A stretch of 14,975 nt of DNA from an uncultured Litorilinea sp. (GTDB lineage Bacteria > Chloroflexota > Anaerolineae > Caldilineales > Caldilineaceae), in assembly GCA_937922105.1 (NCBI GenBank), contig CAKZVN010000157.1, forward strand, positions 1 to 14,975, read 5' to 3'. Under the pieces are notes generated by a model. The model was not told the origin of the DNA. It was given only the letters and a program-made list of their open reading frames with translations, and did no database searches. Within the stretch, counting starts at the first letter, position 1; each line of letters opens with the position of its first letter. A program made the position numbers and the translations under genes. Shown in pieces: positions 7,899 to 13,016 of the stretch.

Positions 7899-8894
7899 CT
7901 AGCCGCGGCGCAAGGTCCCTGCGCTCAACACCGCGGGGTTCACGATGTCGGGCGGTTGCTTGCCGGCAAAATAGGCGACTACGCGCTCCACCGCCATGGT
8001 TTCAATGCGGATGCGCCCTTCCACGGTCACCGATGCGCTATGGGGCGTCGCCACTATGAGCGGGTGATTGCGCAGCCGGTTGGCAACATCCGGCGGCTCC
8101 ACAGCAAAGACATCCACCCCCGCGCCGCCCAGATGACCGCTGTCCACCGCCTCCAGGAGCGCAGCTTCGTCCACCAGCGTCCCGCGCGCCAGATTGAGCA
8201 GGAAGGAACCCGGTTTCATGGCTGCGATGCGTGTGCGGTTCATCAAGTGCAGGGTCTCCGGCGTCACCGGCGCGTGCAGGCTGAGAAAATCAGCCTGAGC
8301 GATCACGTCATCCAGCGGCAACAGCTCCACGCCCCAAGCCGCGGCCTGCTCGGCGCTCACGAACGGGTCCGCGCCGATGACGCGCATCTCCAGGCCCTTG
8401 CCACAGATGGCAGCCACGCGCCGCCCGATACGCCCCAGCCCAACCAAGCCCAGCGTGCGCCCGCGCACCTCCACGCCCAGCAACGGTGGTTTGCGCGGGC
8501 CGAACTTGCCTGCCGCCAGGTTATCGTTGCCCTGTTTGATGCGCTTGGCGAGATTGAGCAACATGGCGACCGTATGCTCCGCGGTGGATTCGGTCGGGCC
8601 GTCGGGCGTATTGCAGACCACGATCCCGGCGGCGGTCGCGGCGTCTAGGTCCACATTGTCCACGCCAATCCCGGTGCGCGTCACCATGCGCAGATTGGGC
8701 AGCGCGGCGAAGAGCGCCGCATCGTAGCGCACGATGGACGAAGCCAGAATCGCCTGCGCGGGCAACGCCTCTTGCACCACACCGGCGTCACCGGCATGGA
8801 GCACGGTGACACCCGCCGGCAACAGTGAGAGCGCGTCGGAATAAAACGGGGCCTCGACCCAGACATGGGTCAAGCGTGGCGTCGAATGGGTCAT
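7899..8894 (-). CDS. D-isomer-specific 2-hydroxyacid dehydrogenase (phosphoglycerate dehydrogenase-like)
   Basis: This 331-residue cytoplasmic NAD(P)-dependent oxidoreductase interconverts a 2-keto acid and a D-2-hydroxy acid. The Rossmann motif is VG152-L-G154-RI-G157 with cofactor-binding Asp176 (GADP). The catalytic triad is R237 in NLARG, E266 in FAVEPPD and H285 in TPHSAS. NTPDGPTESTAEHTVAML (95-112) is the typical first signature. Length fits the two-domain enzyme without the ACT domain of full SerA. GGGAGAG six bases before the ATG at 8894 sets the start; an upstream ATG at 8927 has no such site. Substrate could be 3-phosphoglycerate, glyoxylate, hydroxypyruvate or similar, and nothing nearby decides it. 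It lies 108 bases downstream of the LysM gene on the same strand. Confidence 0.92.
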   Translation of the reverse strand: MTHSTPRLTHVWVEAPFYSDALSLLPAGVTVLHAGDAGVVQEALPAQAILASSIVRYDAALFAALPNLRMVTRTGIGVDNVDLDAATAAGIVVCNTPDGPTESTAEHTVAMLLNLAKRIKQGNDNLAAGKFGPRKPPLLGVEVRGRTLGLVGLGRIGRRVAAICGKGLEMRVIGADPFVSAEQAAAWGVELLPLDDVIAQADFLSLHAPVTPETLHLMNRTRIAAMKPGSFLLNLARGTLVDEAALLEAVDSGHLGGAGVDVFAVEPPDVANRLRNHPLIVATPHSASVTVEGRIRIETMAVERVVAYFAGKQPPDIVNPAVLSAGTLRRG

Positions 8895-8967
8895 GCGGAA
8901 CTCTCCCACAATGGTGCGCCGGTGCACCGACCGGACAGAGGTGGATGGGGTGGATGGGGAAACGCAG

Positions 8968-9001
8968 CCGGGCTACGCACGCTGTCCAGGCGTACGGCCG
9001 G
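8968..9001 (-). terminator. Weak imperfect hairpin after the zinc-ribbon LysM gene
   Basis: Outer arms CCGG (8968-8971 and 8998-9001) and inner arms TACGC/GCGTA (8974-8978 and 8990-8994) can pair with an asymmetric bulge. On the minus strand the stem is followed by CTGCGTTTCC, a poor T-tract. It may attenuate transcription rather than stop it, so the downstream dehydrogenase could still be read through. Confidence 0.3.
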
Positions 9002-9002
9002 C

Positions 9003-10115
9003 TCAGCGCCAGCTAAAGCTGCGCAGCACGCTGGGTGGGCTTGCCGGCTCCAGTGCATATTGATTGTTGACGCCCGGCTTGACGCGCACCACGGAAACCC
9101 GCCAGACATAGGTTGCGCTCTCGCCCACACCGGGCGCCAGGTCGCCGTCCAATCGAAAGCTGGTGGCTTTGGTCCAAATACTGGGGAAGCTTCGTGCCGC
9201 GCCGCTGATGGGGTAGATGAGCAAGACATACCACTCATTGGGAGCCAGCACATCCACGCTCACCCAACGCATGAGAATCGGCTCCGTGCGCGGCAGCGTG
9301 GCATCATCCGGCGGGCCGATCAAGCGCGGCTCGGGGTAAAACGGCGGATTTGCCGGCGCATCCTCGGCAGGCCCGGCAGCCAAGACCTCGGCAGGCACTT
9401 CACGCACCGGGATCAACAAGACATCACCGGGCCGGATGAAATCGTTGTTGCGCAGGCCATTGGCTTGCAGGATGGCATCCACCGTGCTGCCGAAGCGCGC
9501 CGCAATCGAGACCACTGTGTCGCCGGGCGCCACCGTATACTCGAAGCGCGACTCCACGGTTGTGCCCGGTGTCTCGGCGGCAGCGGGGTCGCTGCTGGGC
9601 GTTGATAATTGCACAGGAATGATCAATTCATCCCCGGCGCGAATCAATACCCCGGTCAAACTGTTGGCGGCTTGGATTTCCTCCACCGTGACGTTGTATT
9701 GTGCCGCAATGCCCAAGAGGGTCTCGCCGGCGCGCACCGTGTGGCGGATCACCCCACCTGCCGAGGGAGTGGGAATGGGGGTGGGCGTCGGCGGTTCCGC
9801 CGTCGCCGGTTCCAGTGTGACGACCGGGGTGGGGGTTGCCAGCGGCACGTCGTCGGGCAAAATCACCGCCAGTCCCTGGGGATCGTTGCCTTGTTCCGGG
9901 CGCGGCTGCGCAGCGATGCGCCACCAGACGACCAGCACCGCCAAAACCGCCACGACCAAGAGAGCATCCACCCAAGAAACGCGTTGCCTGCGCTTGCGTT
10001 GGATGCGCAGATCGTGACCACACATGAAGCAGCTCTCGGCGTCCCGGGCGACCCGTGTCCCACAATTGGGACAGCGCCGCTCCGCAACCACCTGGGAAAC
10101 CTGTTGTCGTGCCAT
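9003..10115 (-). CDS. Membrane-anchored protein: N-terminal zinc ribbon, one transmembrane helix, two LysM domains, C-terminal beta domain
   Basis: The product has 370 residues from the ATG at 10115. A zinc ribbon uses C15-PN-C18 and C29-FM-C32 (CPNCG and CFMCG). A basic patch (RIQRKRRQR) precedes one membrane helix at 49-67, so the ribbon should be cytoplasmic and the rest outside. A Thr/Pro linker follows, then LysM 1 (124-168) and LysM 2 (192-236). Both have the usual TVxxGdT, IAxxfxxt, IxxaN and I(R)pGdxLxIPV positions. Residues about 258-370 form an Ig/Fn3-like domain (WYVLLIYP, YVWRVSVVRV). LysM binds GlcNAc-containing glycans such as peptidoglycan. The role is probably wall-membrane tethering or sensing; the function of the ribbon is unknown. 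An in-frame ATG at 10124 overlaps the -10 box and is less likely. The family is not named. Confidence 0.85.
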   Translation of the reverse strand: MARQQVSQVVAERRCPNCGTRVARDAESCFMCGHDLRIQRKRRQRVSWVDALLVVAVLAVLVVWWRIAAQPRPEQGNDPQGLAVILPDDVPLATPTPVVTLEPATAEPPTPTPIPTPSAGGVIRHTVRAGETLLGIAAQYNVTVEEIQAANSLTGVLIRAGDELIIPVQLSTPSSDPAAAETPGTTVESRFEYTVAPGDTVVSIAARFGSTVDAILQANGLRNNDFIRPGDVLLIPVREVPAEVLAAGPAEDAPANPPFYPEPRLIGPPDDATLPRTEPILMRWVSVDVLAPNEWYVLLIYPISGAARSFPSIWTKATSFRLDGDLAPGVGESATYVWRVSVVRVKPGVNNQYALEPASPPSVLRSFSWR

Positions 10116-10122
10116 CTCGGGC

Positions 10123-10131
10123 ATTATAGCA
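10123..10131 (-). promoter_or_regulatory. Extended -10 promoter of the zinc-ribbon LysM gene
   Basis: On the minus strand TGCTATAAT is a perfect -10 with the extended TGn element. There is no good -35. The -10 ends 7 bases before the ATG at 10115, so transcription should begin at or within a base or two of that codon, giving a leaderless mRNA. Confidence 0.6.
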
Positions 10132-10224
10132 CCGAACCAGGGTGAGAAGGAAAGTAATTTTGCGGGCCGGAAAAGAAACGGAGCCGGAGCGTTCCGAGAC
10201 ACCCCACGCCCGCCATACGGCAAC

Positions 10225-10256
10225 AAAAACGGACAGCCTCGCCGGCTGCCCGTTTT
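10225..10256 (-). terminator. Rho-independent terminator of the cytochrome c lipoprotein gene
   Basis: Arms 10226-10238 and 10244-10256 pair over 13 positions with one A-C mismatch around a 5-base loop. On the minus strand the stem ends in a T-run (TTTTTG). The A/T-rich stem ends on both sides make it potentially bidirectional. Confidence 0.82.
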
Positions 10257-10322
10257 ACCCTTGACACTTGGTCTATTGCCTGCTCAGTGGTTCGAGCATT
10301 AAGACAACAATGGTCCGCGGCC

Positions 10323-10868
10323 CTACTCGTGTTGCTGCAATAAGTAAGCCACCAGGTCCGCCAGGTCCTCCAAACTGATGGTGTCACCGTAATTTTGCGG
10401 CATCACATTGGCCGGGTAACCGCTCACCACATAGGCATTCGGCGCGATAATGCTCTCATAAATGTAGAACGCCGGGCTGACGCCGGGCCGGCGATTCGCC
10501 GCCGTATCGCCCATGTGATACCAGGTCGGCCCACTCATGATCTGATTGGGGTCCAACACATGGCAGCCGATACAGCCATTGGCCAAAGCCAGTGTCTCGC
10601 CGCGTGCGGGGTTCGCCGCTGCCAACGCAGCCGCGAAGTCTTCCGGCAACCCGGCGTAAATCTCCTCCTCGCTCATGGTGGCGATGCGCAGCGGTTCGGG
10701 TGTCGGCACCGCCACAACCGCGCCGCTGATTTCACGCGCATGGAGTTGCGCGCCCAATTGCGGCGAAATGATCTCGGTTCTCGGGTTGGGCGCACACGCC
10801 GCGACCATGACTGCCACAGCCAGCAAAACGGCAACAGCACCCAACATCCCTCGTTGCGACAACGTCAT
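10323..10868 (-). CDS. Monohaem cytochrome c lipoprotein
   Basis: This is a 181-residue protein. The signal peptide ends in VMVAAC with lipid-attached Cys25, anchoring it to the outer face of the membrane. A variable region follows, then a class I cytochrome c fold. The haem motif is C99-I-G-C102-H103, the probable axial ligand is M156 in NVMPQNYG, and a C-terminal helix follows (LEDLADLVAYLLQ). The spacing and the MPQNYG motif resemble small cytochromes that serve respiratory oxidases or alternative complex III, which is known family biology and not proven here. GGGAGG four bases before the ATG at 10868 sets the start. It is monocistronic, with its own terminator. No oxidase or complex III genes are in the window. 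It might exchange electrons with the DsbB-cytochrome fusion, but that is speculation. Confidence 0.9.
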   Translation of the reverse strand: MTLSQRGMLGAVAVLLAVAVMVAACAPNPRTEIISPQLGAQLHAREISGAVVAVPTPEPLRIATMSEEEIYAGLPEDFAAALAAANPARGETLALANGCIGCHVLDPNQIMSGPTWYHMGDTAANRRPGVSPAFYIYESIIAPNAYVVSGYPANVMPQNYGDTISLEDLADLVAYLLQQHE

Positions 10869-10922
10869 GTCTCCTCCCACACTCCCTGGTCAGATGGGGA
10901 CCGGCAGGTCAAAGTGGCGAAA

Positions 10923-10952
10923 AGTGTAACACAGCTTACCAGGTCAGGCCAA
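10923..10952 (-). promoter_or_regulatory. Weak candidate promoter for the cytochrome c lipoprotein gene
   Basis: On the minus strand TTGGCC (10947-10952) is spaced 18 bases from TACACT (10923-10928, four of six). It is the best pair seen upstream of 10868, but matches are modest and spacing is not ideal. Confidence 0.3.
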
Positions 10953-11046
10953 TTTCCGCCATGTCTGCGGAATAATTCACAAATTCGCACTACGCCTTGT
11001 CGGGCTTCCCATCTTCTCGACCGGGCCGATAAGCTATGCAACATCT

Positions 11047-11075
11047 TTGCGCACAGTGAATTACGGGAGTATGCT
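11047..11075 (+). promoter_or_regulatory. Weak candidate promoter for the secreted-protein pair
   Basis: TTGCGC (11047-11052, three of six) and TATGCT (11070-11075, four of six) are 17 bases apart. The start would be near 11082, leaving a leader of about 90 bases before the ATG at 11171. One copy of the inverted 8-mer (11056-11063) lies in the spacer. Confidence 0.28.
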
Positions 11076-11170
11076 ATGAGCCGAGTTCACATTGTGCCGG
11101 TTCCCACCTCGTCATCGCGTCGCCGGTGTGCACTCTGCTTCCAGCCCACTGTCTCGCAAAGGAGAATCCA

Positions 11171-11951
11171 ATGTCCAACTTGTTGCGCCAGACCGCCGGT
11201 CTGCTGGTCGGTGTGCTCCTCACCGTCACCGTGCTGACCGTCCACGGCGCCTATGCCCGTGACGAGGAAGCCCCCCTTGCCGGCTGCGCCGAAAGTCGTT
11301 ACGGTCAGCGCCGATGCCGCTTCCGTCATCCATTACCAGGGCCAACTCTTCGACCCCAACAGCAACGCGCCACGCGCCAACGCCGTCTTTGCCGCCAGCT
11401 TCCGCCTCTATGGACAGCCCACGGGTGGCAGCCCCCTCTGGTTCGAGGACAAAACCATCGGCACCAACGCAGACGGCGTTTTTAACACACGTCTGGGCGA
11501 CACCAACGGTTTCGGCAACCTCCAAAATCTCTTCAACGGGCAAGAACTCTGGCTGGAGATCGTTCTCAACGGTGAAGTCACCACCCCGCGCCAGCCCATC
11601 AACTACGTCCCCTACGCCTTCTATGCGCGCAACGCAAGCACCATTGACAATATGCCGCGCCGTGACATCGCCCAGATCGTTGCGGTCGGTGTTGTCACCG
11701 CGCAAGGCGCGCGTGAGTCCGGGCGCAACTTCAACAGCAGCCGCGACAACGTCGGTGAGTATGCCATTACCATGCCCGGCGTGAACTACAATCGCGCCGA
11801 CTTCACCGCCATCGTCACGCCTTCCTGCAACGAGCCGGTCTTCACCGGTATTGCGGGCAGCCAGGGCGTCTTGTTGGTGGACATCTGGGACACCAACGGC
11901 GCGCGCAAGGATTGTCGCTTCGAGTTCATTGTCTTCTATCGTTACGACTAA
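11171..11951 (+). CDS. Secreted two-domain surface protein, frameshifted at a six-C tract after the signal peptide
   Basis: AAAGGAG six to seven bases before the ATG at 11171 marks a strong start. The first 29 residues are a clean signal peptide (LLVGVLLTVTVLTVHGAYA). That frame then runs into nonsense. The mature protein continues in the next frame from about 11277 to TAA at 11951. Removing one C from the run 11271-11276 joins them smoothly (AYA-RDEEAPLPAAPKVVTV) into 259 residues. As the sequence stands, an in-frame ATG exists only at 11253, with no ribosome site or signal peptide, giving 232 residues. The mature part has a beta domain (VIHYQGQLFDP ... LWLEIVLNGEVTTPRQPI ... VPYAFYARNAS) common in exported proteins. 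A second beta domain carries NVGEYAITMPGVNYN and ends in CRFEFIVFYRYD. Function is unknown; a surface or adhesive role is inferred. Confidence 0.78.
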
Positions 11952-11957
11952 CCCGCC

Positions 11958-12368
11958 ATGAACAGACGACTGTCCAACCCCATCGTTCCACATGGCTCGC
12001 GACGCGTCCTCGCGCGCGGGTGGGCCTTGCTCTTGGCTGTGGTGCTGCTCGCGCTGGTGGGCGGCGGGATTGCCGCCGCGCAGAGTTCCTTCGCCTTTGA
12101 CCTGGCTTGCCGCGGCGTACTCACCTCCGGCGGCGGCGTCAACGTCTATCCCAGCAACAATGCGCGCATGGTCGGCGCGCTGGGCCAACCGCTCGCAGGG
12201 AGCAGTCAAGGCCCCACCGTGGGCGTTCACGGCGGCTACCTTCACAGCGTCCAACCTGCAATGACGACCCTAACAGCAGCCCCCGCTACCGCGCCGGAAC
12301 AGCTGAACAATACGCTGAGCCTGCCTTTCATCTCCTCGTTCATCCGCGTGATCCGCGGCGGCTGCTAG
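11958..12368 (+). CDS. Small secreted protein with Gly-rich GQP motif and C-terminal LPF tail
   Basis: This is a 136-residue protein. Basic N-terminus, long hydrophobic segment (WALLLAVVLLALVGGGIAAAQ) and probable cleavage near residue 42 indicate export. The mature part starts SSFAFDLACRGVLTSGGG and includes MVGALGQPLAG and GVHGGYLH. These recall the 'GTIGQPxAG ... GGYxLxGGFW' modules seen in secreted proteins of Chloroflexota. The end LSLPFISSFIR resembles the Leu-Pro-hydrophobic tails of the same kind of protein. These resemblances are from memory of the pattern, not a search. It starts 6 bases after the stop of the preceding secreted-protein gene, so the two are co-transcribed and probably coupled. 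A perfect hairpin follows at 12401. Confidence 0.72.
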   Translation: MNRRLSNPIVPHGSRRVLARGWALLLAVVLLALVGGGIAAAQSSFAFDLACRGVLTSGGGVNVYPSNNARMVGALGQPLAGSSQGPTVGVHGGYLHSVQPAMTTLTAAPATAPEQLNNTLSLPFISSFIRVIRGGC

Positions 12369-12400
12369 GCCGAGCGCACGCGAGCCACCCGCCGAAACCA

Positions 12401-12436
12401 AGAGGGCGACAGTCTGTTCACAGACTGTCGCCCTCT
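12401..12436. terminator. Perfect 16-bp hairpin between the secreted-protein genes and tRNA-Val
   Basis: Arms 12401-12416 and 12421-12436 are exact reverse complements around the loop TTCA. It follows the plus-strand pair by about 30 bases and the minus-strand tRNA by a few bases. It can therefore stop both converging transcripts. T-tracts are short (CTCTTCT on plus, TTGGTTTC on minus). Confidence 0.75.
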
Positions 12437-12438
12437 TC

Positions 12439-12515
<77 letters not shown>

Positions 12516-12521
12516 ACAACT

Positions 12522-12550
12522 TTGTCACTTTGTATTCCACAATATATCAT
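12522..12550 (+). promoter_or_regulatory. Near-consensus sigma70 promoter before the 70-residue exported peptide gene
   Basis: TTGTCA (12522-12527, five of six) and TATCAT (12545-12550, five of six) are separated by exactly 17 bases in an AT-rich patch. Transcription should begin near 12557, giving a leader of about 64 bases to the ATG at 12621. The patch also lies just upstream of the minus-strand tRNA, whose own promoter is less clear. Confidence 0.62.
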
Positions 12551-12620
12551 TAAACCCGCGTGAACGCAAATCTCCGGCAAGGGCTTCCGGAGCCGAATCC
12601 AGCGTACACCGTCCAGGATT

Positions 12621-12833
12621 ATGCGCACCAAACGCTTCGTACTTCGTCTGTCACTACTTCTTGTCATCGCCGGAGGCCTGCTCGGCGCGCGCCTTGCCGC
12701 AGGCTTCTGGCAATTCGAGACCGCCGAACTCGCCGCGCTCGCAGGCGACGGCTCCACCGACTGGACCGAGGTCATCGCGGTCATCGCCGAGGAAGCCATC
12801 CAACTCTTCTTCGGCTTCACCAGCGGGCAGTAA
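12621..12833 (+). CDS. Small exported or membrane peptide of unknown function (70 residues)
   Basis: The N-terminus has a basic start (MRTKRFVLR) and a hydrophobic core (LSLLLVIAGGLLGARLAAG), typical of a signal peptide or anchor. The remaining 42 residues are acidic and amphipathic (TAELAALAGDGSTDWTEVI ... EEAIQLFFGF). No cysteines and no recognised family. Reasons to believe it is real: strong G/C third positions like its neighbours (ACC GAC TGG ACC GAG GTC ATC), the export signal, and the near-consensus promoter upstream. The Shine-Dalgarno sequence is weak (CAGGATT just before the ATG). A longer Arg-rich frame overlapping it looks like a shadow. Confidence 0.6.
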   Translation: MRTKRFVLRLSLLLVIAGGLLGARLAAGFWQFETAELAALAGDGSTDWTEVIAVIAEEAIQLFFGFTSGQ

Positions 12834-12904
12834 CTCGCCGACGAGCCGCAAGCTTTCCGGCGCGTGAAAACAAGCGAGCGCCGCACGGTAAACCGCCCGG
12901 CTCC

Positions 12905-12966
12905 CAACAACGCCCGCCCAAACGGACCCAGCTATCTCCTCGAGTCTCCTTCAGGGGGCGTTGTTG
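12905..12966. repeat. Inverted repeat (11-bp perfect arms, 40-base spacer) between converging genes
   Basis: CAACAACGCCC at 12905-12915 is the exact reverse complement of 12956-12966. The intervening 40 bases show no strong internal structure. With the next hairpin it fills the gap between the small exported peptide gene and the glycosidase-like gene. It may act in 3' end formation. Confidence 0.6.
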
Positions 12967-12970
12967 TCCA

Positions 12971-12991
12971 GCCCAGGGTTTAGTCCTGGGC
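12971..12991. terminator. Hairpin downstream of the glycosidase-like lipoprotein gene
   Basis: GCCCAGG (12971-12977) and CCTGGGC (12985-12991) form a perfect 7-bp stem with a 7-base loop. It lies 25 bases past the minus-strand stop at 13017. No T-tract follows on either strand, so terminator function is only possible. Confidence 0.4.
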
Positions 12992-13016
12992 CTCATTCAT
13001 CGAACCTCATGCCGCC

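Larger units (their letters stand above)
10869..11170. other. Divergent intergenic region between the cytochrome c lipoprotein and the secreted-protein genes
   Basis: This 302-base region carries promoters for both directions. Besides the two weak boxes listed separately, there are two inverted 8-base copies, TAATTCAC at 10973-10980 and GTGAATTA at 11056-11063, 75 bases apart. There is also a small hairpin, TTCCGC/GCGGAA, around 10953-10972. A 53-codon frame from an ATG at 11076 runs into the next gene in another frame and is probably not a gene. Confidence 0.45.

Noticed and set aside
8940..8961. Short direct repeat of a GTGGATGGG unit upstream of the dehydrogenase gene
   Set aside because: Only two copies. 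Too short to call a CRISPR, satellite or regulatory array.
10260..10265. TTGACA on the plus strand after the terminator at 10225-10256
   Set aside because: No matching -10 at 16-18 bases, and no plus-strand gene follows until 11171.
10270..10310. A GGTTCGAGC sequence resembling a tRNA T-loop
   Set aside because: The flanking bases do not form a T stem and no acceptor, D or anticodon stem can be drawn around it.
11076..11237. Small 53-codon frame starting before the secreted-protein gene, with a GGGAG upstream
   Set aside because: It has several Cys but overlaps the signal peptide of the next gene in another frame and has no family pattern. A short leader peptide remains possible but is not supported.
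11226..12254. Long open frame on the minus strand opposite the secreted-protein genes
   Set aside because: It is the antisense of two genes with signal peptides and recognisable domains. Its Gly/Ala/Val/Asp composition is the mirror of the GC-rich coding strand and it has no domain signs.
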